12,806 nucleotides of DNA from Terfezia claveryi. Its lineage: Eukaryota; Ascomycota; Pezizomycetes; Pezizales; Pezizaceae. The position numbers and the translations under genes are program-made. The stretch spans positions 1 to 12,806 of the forward strand of contig WHUX01000721.1 in NCBI GenBank assembly GCA_015179025.1, given 5' to 3'. Below, in pieces: positions 1 to 7,396 of the stretch (its first letter is position 1; each line of letters starts with the position of its first letter). The notes beneath the pieces are model-generated. The model did no database searches. It was not told where the DNA came from and saw only the letters and a program-made list of their open reading frames with translations.

Positions 1-210
1 GCACTCAGTCACTTCCCATTATTCATATCCTCCTTCATTGGGCTCATGGCTCTCACGGCTCTCACGGCTCATCTATTCTCATACCCCCCACAGAAAATTT
101 CTCAATGTCTTTCAGTTATTGTCCATGCTCCGCTATTGTGTAACTGTATTTCGTATCCAGCAACAAATTGATCCCACTAGTGGTGGTAGTCGGTATTCCG
201 TGATGTTTTA

Positions 211-1005
211 TTAATCCATAACATAGAATGGGATGCGGAATAAGCCATAGCTATTCAGGTGGGACGTTCCCGACAGACCAAACATTTTGGATCTGAACTC
301 CGTGGTAGTTTCAACTACCAATCCGGCCCATTCACTCTCGATAGGCAGATTTTCAACCCGTACAATATGTGGCGAAATCTGACACCCTGTCTCAAACATG
401 GCACATATACAAGTGCTGTCTCCATTTGGTACATCGTCCCACACCAGGTATGGAATACGAAGGAACCGTATCCCACTTACTGCATTATTAAGTCCTGTTT
501 CCTCCCTGACCCTACTTTCCCAGTACCACTCAGGTTTATTGTGTGAGATTGATTTTCCCATGGTTGCCCGGGGTTTGTAAAAACATACTTCACAGAAGTA
601 GTTATGTCTGATGTGTTGGCACAAGTGTACATGTGTGCACATTACGTGGTTCCTGCAGCCTTGTAGATATCTCCCCCCTTGATGTTGGTGTGTTTCCACC
701 AAGAAGAGCGAAGGAGAGATTCATACGAGACAACATCTCACCGGGTAGCTCTTGTTCCATTGTGTCCTCTCTGCAGTGCTCGCACACAAGTGTATTGCAG
801 AGAATACAGGGCTGCAGGTCCTTGGTACAACTGGGGAATGGTTTTTGTAGCCTGCCAACAGTGGTGGTAAGCGTGAAGTGAAGAACACGACATGTTCGGG
901 CGAGGTTGACGATTCACACCGATGACCAGTCGAGAGGATAGATTCTAGGATGGGGTAGATGCCCAACATATGCAGTAGCATTCCTGGGCTGCGAGCAGTG
1001 GGCAT
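211..1005 (-). pseudogene. F-box-like, cysteine-rich protein, frameshifted copy 1
   Basis: This is a broken relative of the gene at 7527-8341. In order it shows an F-box-like start (YPILESILS, then NLARTCRVLH in another frame), TTVGRL, a metal-binding-looking cluster (CILCNTLVCEHC, then FCEVC) and a C-terminal part with VENLPIESEWA, which is identical in the other copy. The pieces lie in different frames. Compared with the sister copy, about one base is missing between GHR and VNLART (near 910). The frame changes again close to a run of six C (673-678 on the plus strand), a typical slippage site. The downstream piece from about 702 to the stop at 211 is open. F-box proteins normally link substrates to SCF ubiquitin ligases; that role is only inferred from weak similarity. 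The plus-strand ORFs here are shadows. Pseudogene status is well supported; the family name is tentative. Confidence 0.6.
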
Positions 1006-1086
1006 TGGTGCTTCATGGTGGATACCGTCTTAATGTAATGGACATGGTGTACGAATAAGGTTGGACCGTTGGAGTTGTTGCTCGAA

Positions 1087-1300
1087 GAAGTTCTGGTTTT
1101 GTTGCTCGAGGAATGTTGCCCGATGGTTTGTTCCTGTAGGAAGTTCTGGTTTTGTGGGTCTAGGAAGTTCTGGTATGGTGTTTATTCAGGAAGTTCTGGT
1201 TTTGTTTGTTTCTGGAGTTTTGTTGCTGTAGGAACTTCTGGTTTCTTGCACGGGAAGTTCTGGTTCGTTACTCGACGAAGTTCTGGTTCTGTGGAGGCTG
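1087..1300. repeat. Degenerate minisatellite with GAAGTTCTGG core
   Basis: The core GAAGTTCTGG, or one-mismatch GAACTTCTGG, begins at 1087, 1140, 1164, 1190, 1232, 1254 and 1277. Spacings are 53, 24, 26, 42, 22 and 23, which suggests a unit of about 24 bp with some units decayed. A plus-strand reading frame is open across it (1069-1368), but the units do not keep one frame, so it does not look coding. It lies just upstream of the F-box-like pseudogene on that gene's strand. Confidence 0.75.
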
Positions 1301-1340
1301 AGTCCAGTCTAGTTGAGTCCAGGTTGCAAGTGCCACAGCC

Positions 1341-1355
1341 TAGTCTGGTTGACAC
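1341..1355 (+). repeat. Copy of dispersed TAGTCTGGTTGGCAC motif
   Basis: This reads TAGTCTGGTTGACAC, one base from the motif found around 8571-8890. The preceding bases CACAGCC are shared with the copy at 9138, so similarity extends beyond the core. Confidence 0.6.
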
Positions 1356-1444
1356 GCCGACGACTTAGCATCAATATTTGCTTAGCGACGGTGACGATTG
1401 ACATGTACTCTTTTTTTTCTTAAAAAATGCTTGTACCCCAGGGA

Positions 1445-1513
1445 GGGGCTAGTGCAAGCCAGACTACGCGGTCCCGTTCTGCGAGGGGTAGTGCAACCAG
1501 ACTAGGTCCCGTT
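1445..1513. repeat. Imperfect direct repeat, two units
   Basis: Two adjacent units (1445-1478 and 1485-1513) share, in order, GGGG, TAGTGCAA, CCAGACTA and GGTCCCGTT, with small indels. Each contains the reverse complement of the dispersed TAGTCTGGTTG motif. On the minus strand both continue into a CCCCT-containing stretch like the one following the motif at 8876, so these may be two partial copies of the same short interspersed element. Confidence 0.6.
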
Positions 1514-1545
1514 ATGGGGCCCATGAGGATCCTCGTGATCTCGTT

Positions 1546-2268
1546 GGCTCCCCGGCATGTCAATGGACTAAGAACAATCAAGATAGGCTAAAATCAACCC
1601 GGAAATCTAATTTTTACATTCCTAACGCGCACCCAGACTTACGCTGAACCCTCTAGAATCCGAACCTTTAATGCCTCCTACGTACACCCCTCTATTACCG
1701 CCACCACGACTACCTCTTGAGATCTCTTACATCCCCCAGTATGACCACCCCTCGTAGCCATAGGCTGCCTATAGGTCTACTTTATAAAAATCTATTAGTA
1801 TAGACTATTGCTGCTCACGATACATGAAATTACATCACAGGGCGCAGAAAGCTTTCGACTAAGCCTATATTCATTCTAAGAGCAATTGTGATATGGTTGC
1901 AGAGGTATTTGAGGCTTATAGGTTGCAAATTGAGATATAAAGAGGCCGGAATTCGAGAGCAAATTTATAACGGTTTTGGGAAAGCAATGATATTCTTCAG
2001 AGTTTGCAGTGACGTAATCTCACAAATAGTAAGCAGTATACTGATGGATTTCATAGAGTAGACCCATAGGGAGCTAGGGGTGGTCATAGTGGGCAGTGTA
2101 AGAGGGGTGGTCATCATACAGAGGTGGCCGAAGTAGGTATTGAGGGTTCGAGTTCAAGAGGGTTCAGCTCAGCGTAAGTTTGGGTGTTTGATTCAGATTA
2201 TCTGATGTGTTTTTAGCCTACCTTCATTGTTCTTACTATATTGACATTGTGCATATAGCCGGGGAACC
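1546..2268. mobile_element. Long imperfect inverted repeat (foldback or MITE-like)
   Basis: The left arm (about 1546-1855) matches the reverse complement of the right arm (about 1981-2268), around a centre of about 125 bp. Paired blocks in matching order include CCCCGGC with GCCGGGG at the outer ends, AAGAACAAT with ATTGTTCTT, TAGGCTAAAA with TTTTAGCCTA, ACTTACGCTGA with TCAGCGTAAGT, and TATGACCACCCCT (1740-1752) with AGGGGTGGTCATA (2076-2088). The arms differ by many substitutions and small indels, so the element is old. I see no transposase reading frame and no clear target duplication. It could be a foldback/MITE-type element or two oppositely oriented copies of one repeat. Its right end is about 350 bp upstream of the 14-3-3 start codon. 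Confidence 0.8.
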
Positions 2269-2614
2269 TATATTGATCGTCACGTAGGCAACCGGGTTAG
2301 TGATATTTCACAGGGGTTTATATCAGCGACCGTGCTCTCGTGACCAGACTCTTAGTGCCTACGCTGTAATTATTTTAGTGCTACGGCTAAGGAGAACATC
2401 TTCTCTCCACTTCCACGCACTCCGAAAAAAACCAACCCCTTCCCATCCATACTTAACATTGTCTTTAGCGACATACCAACCCACCTGACCTTCTTCCCGT
2501 TTCTACCTCCACAACCCACTCCGAGCCCAGCCCACACACGACTCCTCACTAGAATATATACTATTTTCCTCACTCGATAGCTTTATCTACAGTTTCGAAA
2601 CTCCTACAACCAAG
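2269..2614 (+). promoter_or_regulatory. Upstream region of the 14-3-3 gene
   Basis: No gene is visible here. From about 2390 the plus strand becomes rich in C and T (long CCA/CTT-type stretches to about 2550), common just upstream of well-expressed fungal genes. An AT-rich stretch GAATATATACTATTTTCC follows near 2551. The start codon context is CAACCAAGATG, with A at -3 relative to the ATG. The transcription start cannot be placed. Confidence 0.5.
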
Positions 2615-3886
2615 ATGACTACTGAGGTATGTTGAGCTGTCCATCTGTTGTTGTATCATGATTGCCCCACTTTCTCCCATCCCAACCAACCATAGTCATA
2701 GTTGGTCCTAAGTTTGCTGACTTTGAGATGACCCCATACAGCGTGAGAGGTACAACTTGATTCCCTCCATTCACCTCACTTCAATCAAGTAGTATTCCTA
2801 CTAATATTTCCAATCTAGCAAAACCTTCCTCGCTAGGTTGTGCGAGCAGGCAGAGAGGTATGATGGTATGTACTCTACAAACACTCCCCACACGACGCAC
2901 GTTTGCTAATATTCACCATAGAGATGGTGACCTACATGAAGGTAAATCACATACCAGTGTTGATCATGAAATACAAGTGAATCCAAGCATTGTATTGACA
3001 CATTTATTTCTCGTGCTATAGGAGGTTGCCAAGGTTCGTAATGATCGTAGTGAAACTAAGGTTATTTAGCATGCTAACACTGATTAGATCGGAGGAGAGT
3101 TGTCTGTTGACGAGCGCAATCTTTTGTCCGTCGCCTACAAGAATGTCGTAGGAACACGACGTGCCTCTTGGAGAATTATCTCCTCTATCGAACAAAAAGA
3201 GGAAACTAAGGGATCCGATAAGCACGTTGCTAAGATTAAGGAGTACCGAGACAAGATTGAGAAAGAGCTCGAGCAAGTCTGTGGGGACGTCCTCAATGTC
3301 TTGGGCGATTATCTGATCCCTAAGGTGGAGTTTGGCGAGTCTAAGGTGTTCTACCACAAGAAGTATGTACACACTTCAGCTTTCTAAATGTGGTTACTGA
3401 CAATACATTCAGGAAGGGCGACTATCACCGATACCTTGCCGAGTTTGCTTCAGGAGACAAGCGAAAGGAGGCTGCTACCGCAGCTCATGAGGCCTACAAG
3501 GCAAGTCCCTCTATGTCTGCAACATTTATACAGTTACTAACTCTTGGCAGAATGCAACTGATGTTGCACAAACGGAGTTGACACCAACTCACCCCATTCG
3601 TCTCGGACTTGCTCTGAATTTTTCCGTCTTCTACTATGAGATCTTAAACTCTCCCGACCGTGCTTGTCATCTCGCCAAGCAGGCATTCGATGATGCTATT
3701 GCTGAGCTCGACTCTCTGAGTGAAGAGAGCTACAGGGACTCTACTCTTATCATGCAGCTTTTGAGGGACAACCTTACTCTCTGGACATCGTCTGACAGCG
3801 CTGAGGCCGACGAGCCGGCTTCAAAGGAGGAGAAGGCCTTGGAGGCCAAGTCTGAAGAGGCTTCTGAGGCTTCAAAGGCCGAATAG
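2615..3886 (+). CDS. 14-3-3 protein, eight exons
   Basis: This is a phosphoserine/phosphothreonine-binding adaptor that acts as a dimer in the cytosol and nucleus. I read exons 2615-2626, 2742-2749, 2819-2865, 2922-2941, 3022-3033, 3088-3362, 3413-3500 and 3551-3886. They total 798 nt, giving 265 residues, normal for the family. The start gives [20 protein letters not shown], typical of one fungal 14-3-3 class. Signature 1 ([12 protein letters not shown]) is at about residues 43-54 and signature 2 ([18 protein letters not shown]) is near the C-terminus. The ligand-binding basic residues K51, R58 and R131, with Y132, are present. The tail is acidic and rich in E, A and K. Exons 2, 4 and 5 are only 8, 20 and 12 nt. 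Intron 7 is GC-AG (donor GCAAGT). The usual Met in HKMKGDY is Lys here. All splice phases join correctly and no stop interrupts the frame. Confidence 0.96.
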
Positions 3887-4090
3887 ATTTCAGGATGAAC
3901 ACCATGTAATCTTTGGGAAGGAGTTGGTCATGGGCTTTTACTGTCGGAAGATAAAGGATCTGGAATTTTCTCAGTGGTTGATATCAGAAGAAAAGATAGG
4001 AACGGGGCTGAAGAGGATGTGACTTCTGTATTTTCTTTTTTTTTTTTGCTTTAGCGAAGTGTTGACAAGTTCCCGCCTTGCTATCTTTTC
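3887..4090 (+). other. 3' flank of the 14-3-3 gene
   Basis: No gene is visible. The probable 3' untranslated region and end signals of the 14-3-3 transcript lie here. There is no AATAAA; fungal signals are often degenerate. A run of 12 T follows at 4036-4047. The LINE insertion begins just beyond. Confidence 0.5.
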
Positions 4091-4103
4091 TTCCTTCTCG
4101 ATT
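4091..4103. repeat. Target-site duplication of LINE copy 1, left
   Basis: TTCCTTCTCGATT abuts the poly(T) run and is repeated perfectly at 5109-5121, at the truncated 5' end of the element. A 13-bp perfect match exactly at both element ends is the mark of target-primed reverse transcription. Confidence 0.85.
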
Positions 4104-4132
4104 TTTTTTTTTTTTTTTTTAAATACTCAGTA

Positions 4133-4186
4133 CTCCTATGCAGCCCCGTTAGGGGGGCTATGAGGAGCCACGCGGAAACCCGGTGG
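4133..4186 (-). promoter_or_regulatory. LINE 3'-end hairpin pair, copy 1
   Basis: Just before the poly(A) tail the LINE RNA can form two adjacent stem-loops. The outer arms CTCCT/AGGAG and inner arms AGCCCC/GGGGCT make one (4133-4167). CCAC..CGG with CCG..GTGG makes the other (4168-4186). The same pair is present in copy 2. In other LINEs such terminal hairpins are the recognition site of the element's own reverse transcriptase; that role is inferred here. Confidence 0.6.
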
Positions 4187-4472
4187 ATTCAAGGGAGAGG
4201 CAAGTTAATCTGCCAACCCCACGCAAACTTAAATACACGAAATTGCAGAAGAACCCGTGCTGTCATTAACGGACCTGGCCGATGACCCGGAGGCCTGACT
4301 GGTACTCGACTGCGAAATGATGAACTTGAAGGACTAGAAGCTGAGATAAACTGGAAATGTGAACTGACAGAACTGAGATAAATGAGGCTGAAGCGTAAGG
4401 AAACTCGTGAAAATTCGTAAATCTCTCTCTTCATCTCCAACTCCCGACGGCAACGGCATTCCCGACAGCTCA

Positions 4473-5108
4473 CTACATAAGCTCATGGTATAAGAGGTTG
4501 AAGAAGGCCTCCGTGGCTTCGTATCTCTCTTCTCCTTCCCCTTCTTTCCTCCAATCCAGTTCGTCGAGCTCCTCCCAGCTCCTCCTCCCCCCCAATAAAC
4601 CGCTGCGTATCCGGTTGAAGCGTGGGCATTCGAAGACGATATGTTCTCCGGTCTCAGTGGGGTGACCACATGTGCATGCTGCTGATTCCGCCTTGCCGAT
4701 ATGGTGAAGCCAGCTCCGTTGCGGGCCTCGGTTAGTTCTTAGCCAAGTGTAAGCTGACAGGGCTTGTCGATTCCACTCCACTCTTCTTACCCCGAAGCCC
4801 GCCTTTGTTCTTGCTTCTTTTCGTCTCGCTTTGGAGGCTGCGCGTAGCCCTCCTTCTGTTGTTGTCTGTTCCTGGCATGTGAATTCCCCCAGGTGGGACT
4901 GTAAGTTAGCGAGCCGGTCCGCCTTTTCGTTGCCTGGGATGCCTAAATGGCCTCTGACCCACGAAATCTGGAGGTCCCTCTGCGGGTTCGTGGTGATAAG
5001 GGACTTGATGCCTATTTCGATCCCGGATCTGGGTGGGGAGCCTGAGCTCATATTGATGACTGCCTGGATCGCAGCCTGGGAGTCCGAGAGGATCGATATC
5101 ATGGGTGA
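4473..5108 (-). pseudogene. LINE polyprotein C-terminal fragment (RNase H, zinc finger)
   Basis: This is an open fragment of about 212 codons ending in a TAG stop at 4473. It starts inside the RNase H domain at ISILSDSQAAI, where the Asp is a catalytic residue, continues to ISWVRGHLGIPGNEKADRLA with further conserved His and Asp, then WNRQALSAYTWLRT, and ends with a Cys/His cluster CTCGHPTETGEHIVFEC and LLYHELM. This order is characteristic of fungal Tad-clade LINE proteins. The endonuclease, the reverse transcriptase and the first catalytic residues of RNase H are absent, so it cannot act alone. The reading frame continues past 5108 to 5252, but those extra codons are host DNA beyond the insertion junction and not part of the protein. 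Confidence 0.9.
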
Positions 5109-5121
5109 TTCCTTCTCGATT
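5109..5121. repeat. Target-site duplication of LINE copy 1, right
   Basis: This is a perfect copy of the 13 bases at 4091-4103. It fixes the LINE 5' junction between 5108 and 5109. Confidence 0.85.
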
Positions 5122-5467
5122 GATTTCTTGAATACTTCCCATTTAAACAAAGTTTGTACTGTGCCTCTTACCCCACCCCTTATCATTACACACGCGACAT
5201 CCAACCCCAAGCAACTCATAACTTTTCCCAAGCAATACAATTGGTTGCTCAATCAATGGGCCTTTGTGCCAACCCATCGAGTGGAATGTGCTTGGCGTGT
5301 GCCGCAGATCGTTGCCCCATTAGATCGCGCTACCGGTACTAGAAGTTGCTCACATCCTGATTGGAGTGTTCACAGCATCTAACCCCTGCGCAAAAAATGA
5401 GACATACATTATTTCACGGCTGTGAAAAACTGAAAATTGTCTCGTGCCCATGATCGGACTATGTATC
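5122..5467. other. Intergenic, no gene seen
   Basis: This is host sequence that continued from 4103 before the LINE inserted. I see no gene, RNA or repeat that I can support. A plus-strand open frame crossing from the LINE into this region is a shadow. Confidence 0.4.
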
Positions 5468-5792
5468 TGTTAAAAGTATATGCTTGCGTCACTAATATCG
5501 ATCACCGTGTTTTGTTAATGCTTCGCTCTTTGTTCTGCACAACTTCTTTGTTATCCTTTGTCCTGCAGACCTTACTATTGTGTGTCGTCATTATTGTCTG
5601 CTCTCGTTGTCTGCTCTCGCTGTGAAGTCTCCGCTCTACTTTGCTGTCGCAAGTCTTTTGCTCAGTGTGTGTGGTTTATTTAAACCAGTCAAAAGTCCTG
5701 TCTATATCAATCAATAAGTCAATACATATCAAGAGACACAAGCAATAATCTTCCGCTGCATATGAACTCATTCTTGCTGTAGTTTTACAACA
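5468..5792 (+). mobile_element. Ty1/copia-type 5' LTR
   Basis: The segment starts TGTTAAAAG and ends TTTTACAACA, the TG...CA termini and short inverted ends usual for copia LTRs. It contains an AT-rich promoter-like stretch (GTTTATTTAAACC near 5675) and CAATCAATAAGTCAATAC near 5708. A primer-binding site and a Gag start follow directly, which fixes the right boundary. The left boundary rests only on the TGTT start. I did not find a second LTR in the window, so the element is incomplete or its other end lies outside. Confidence 0.72.
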
Positions 5793-5805
5793 GGTAATGA
5801 GCTCC
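5793..5805 (+). promoter_or_regulatory. Primer-binding site for initiator tRNA-Met half-molecule
   Basis: GGTAATGAGCTCC follows the LTR end ACAACA. It is two changes away from GGTTATGAGCCC, the complement of the initiator tRNA-Met anticodon stem-loop (GGGCTCATAACC) used as primer by many copia elements. The LTR-end and primer-site arrangement is the same as in classic copia. Confidence 0.7.
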
Positions 5806-5858
5806 GGTTAGCACACTTGATCATCACGCAAGCTCTCTCTACGCACGCAACCTCTCCA

Positions 5859-5960
5859 ATGTCCAATCCATTGCCATCCGATTACTATGTTACCAAAGTG
5901 GGGTCGGTTCCGAGACTCACGCACGGAAACTTTGCTGCCTGGGCAAATGCTGTTATGTGA
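5859..5960 (+). pseudogene. Copia Gag N-terminal fragment
   Basis: The ATG at 5859, about 65 bp after the LTR, opens a 33-codon frame. Residues 11-32 carry VTKVGSVPRLTHGNFAAWAN, matching the copia Gag start pattern (a P-x-L-T-x-x-N-F/Y-x-x-W motif). The frame stops at TGA 5958-5960, where the sequence turns into GTGAGCC-type repeats. No further Gag, protease or integrase follows in the next 600 bp. Gag would form the virus-like particle of the element. The fragment cannot be functional. Confidence 0.75.
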
Positions 5961-6560
5961 GCCACCCTGAGCCAACCTGAGCTGTGAGCGCGTATGTGAG
6001 CGTACCTGGATTGGGAGAGTCGTTGTGAGCGCCTGTACCTATGAGCCGACGTGATCGAACCTAGACCAGGAGAGCCATTGTGGGTGCCGCAGTGCGCGAG
6101 CCTGCATCGGGAGAGTCGTTGTGAGCGCCTAGATGAGCCAACCTGAGTGAACCTGAACCGGGAGAGCCTATGTGAGCGCCTACGTGAGCCACCCTGAGCC
6201 ACCCTGAGCTGTGGGCGCCTATGTGAGTGAACCTAGACCGGGAGCCTATGTGAGAGCCTATGTGAGCGAAGGTGAAGCGAACCTCAGCCGTGAGCGCCGA
6301 TATGAGCGAACTTGAACTGGGAGTGCCTAGCGAACCTGTGCGCGAACCTGGATTGGGAGAGTCGTTGTGAGCGCCTGTACCTATGAGCCAACGTGAGCGA
6401 ACCTAGACCAGGAGAGCCAATGTGAGTGCCTATGTGCGCGAGCCTGGATCGGGAGAGTCGCTGTGAGCGCCTATCTGAGCCAACCTGAGGGAACCGGCGC
6501 CGTGAGCGCCTCTGTGAACGAAGCTGAGTCGTGAGCACCTATTTGAGCGAACCTGAGCCG
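5961..6560. repeat. GTGAGCGCC-type minisatellite with 342-bp higher-order period
   Basis: Degenerate short units built of GTGAGC, GAACCTGAGC, GGGAGAG and CTATGTGAGCG fill this stretch. A larger block beginning CCTGGATTGGGAGAGTCGTT occurs at about 6005 and again at about 6347, and similarity continues for over 150 bp, so there is a higher-order period of 342 bp. On the minus strand the repeat stays open in long Arg/Ser/His-rich frames (for example 5885-6202 and 6284-6538). That is expected from a repeat lacking stop codons, and I do not regard it as coding. Confidence 0.85.
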
Positions 6561-6587
6561 TGAGAACCAATTCTCAACGAGACGCTT

Positions 6588-6602
6588 GCGCCAACCAGAC
6601 TA
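6588..6602 (-). repeat. Copy of dispersed TAGTCTGGTTGGCAC motif
   Basis: The plus strand reads GCGCCAACCAGACTA, the reverse complement of the motif with one change. No B-box-like sequence was recognised within 100 bp. Confidence 0.55.
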
Positions 6603-6752
6603 AGCTAAGAGAGCCCAATAACCTGAGCCAGCGAGGCAGAATAGATATCCACGACCGAGCTACCTAAAGCTATGGAGCGGGACCAGCTTTCCAAAGACCT
6701 TCATACGCGAGGTGATGGAGATATCTTTACGGGAACGAATCAATTTGTTTTA

Positions 6753-6766
6753 TTTAAGCTTGTACA
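6753..6766. repeat. Target-site duplication of LINE copy 2, left
   Basis: TTTAAGCTTGTACA lies directly before the poly(T) run and recurs perfectly at 7397-7410. The 14-bp match marks both ends of the insertion. Confidence 0.88.
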
Positions 6767-6794
6767 TTTTTTTTTTTTTTTTAAATACTTAGTA

Positions 6795-6847
6795 CTCCTA
6801 TGCAGCCCGTTAGGGGGGCTATGAGGAGCCACACGGAAACCCGGTGG
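6795..6847 (-). promoter_or_regulatory. LINE 3'-end hairpin pair, copy 2
   Basis: This is the same arrangement as in copy 1: CTCCT/AGGAG with inner AGCCC/GGGCT (6795-6828), then CCAC..CGG with CCG..GTGG (6829-6847). The first arm has lost one C, but the six-G run on the other side still allows a 5-bp inner stem. One unpaired base in the second hairpin differs from copy 1. Confidence 0.55.
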
Positions 6848-7160
6848 ATTCAAGGGGAAGGCAAGTTAATCTGCCGACCCCACGCGAAATGTAACTAAAT
6901 ACAAGAACTGGGAAGAGGTCCCATGCTGTCATTAACGGACTGGCCGATGATCCGTAGACCTGACTGAACCTCACCCCGAGAATGACGAACTGAACAAATA
7001 AAGAAAAATTAATATATGAACTGGAACTGAAATGATGACTGAACTGGGGCAAAGGGGACTCGTAAATATTCGTATCACTTTCTCCCTCCTGACGGTCGTC
7101 CTTCCAAGCGAAGGAATTCGTAAATGAAAATGTACTGATGAATGCGGAACTGAAATTGAA

Positions 7161-7396
7161 CTATATGAGCTCCTTATATATAATCCCGAAAAAGGCCTCC
7201 GTGGCCTCGTAGCTCTCTTCTCCTTCCTTTCTCCAATCCTCCTTATCGAGCTCTACCCAGCTGCGTCTTGTCCCTAGTAGGGCTCTCCGGTGTTGGTCGA
7301 AACGTGGGCAGGTGAAGACGATGTGTTCTCCTGTCTGATTGGGATATCCGCACGCGCACTCTGCTGAGGCTGCTTTGCCGATGTGATAGAGCCAGC
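7161..7396 (-). pseudogene. LINE polyprotein C-terminal fragment (zinc finger only)
   Basis: About 77 codons remain, open to a TAG stop at 7161. They read WLYHIGKAASAECACGYP, then QTGEHIVFTCPRF, RRSWVELD, and end ATEAFFGIIYKELI. They align over their whole length with the end of copy 1 and keep the Cys-x-Cys...His...Cys pattern. No enzymatic domain is left. The overlapping ORFs in other frames are shadows, partly extended through host DNA beyond the junction. Confidence 0.88.

Larger units (their letters stand above)
4104..5108 (-). mobile_element. Tad-like LINE, 5'-truncated copy 1
   Basis: On the minus strand this is the 3' end of a non-LTR retrotransposon: the second half of the RNase H domain, a zinc-finger-like C-terminus, an untranslated tail of about 350 nt and a poly(A) tail (T run at 4102-4120 on the plus strand). 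The copy is cut off at 5108 and flanked by a perfect 13-bp duplication, so this 5' truncation was made at insertion. The 3' tail closely matches that of the copy at 6767-7396 for its last 100 or so bases and is more loosely similar further in. The element points toward the 14-3-3 gene, tail to tail with it. Confidence 0.93.
6767..7396 (-). mobile_element. Tad-like LINE, 5'-truncated copy 2
   Basis: This is a 630-bp minus-strand LINE 3' end. It has a poly(A) tail (T run at 6767-6782 on the plus strand), an untranslated tail related to copy 1 (nearly identical near the poly(A), diverged further in) and the last part of the polyprotein. It is truncated at 7396 and flanked by a perfect 14-bp duplication. 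The coding part resembles copy 1 with many silent and some amino-acid changes. The two are therefore separate insertions of related elements, not a local duplication. Confidence 0.93.

Noticed and set aside
1087..1300. Heat-shock elements, because of repeated GAA and TTC
   Set aside because: Heat-shock elements need GAA and TTC separated by two bases; here GAAGTTC has one, and the array is a simple tandem repeat.
1087..1300. CRISPR array
   Set aside because: Spacing is irregular, units are degenerate and the organism is eukaryotic.
1069..1368. 99-codon plus-strand frame
   Set aside because: It runs through a minisatellite whose units do not keep one frame, and it resembles no protein.
4831..5382. 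183-codon plus-strand reading frame
   Set aside because: It is antisense to the LINE RNase H frame and crosses the insertion junction, so it is a shadow of the real coding strand.
5885..6538. Arg/Ser/His-rich minus-strand frames of 105 and 84 codons
   Set aside because: They consist of minisatellite units without stop codons; the composition follows the repeat, not a protein family.
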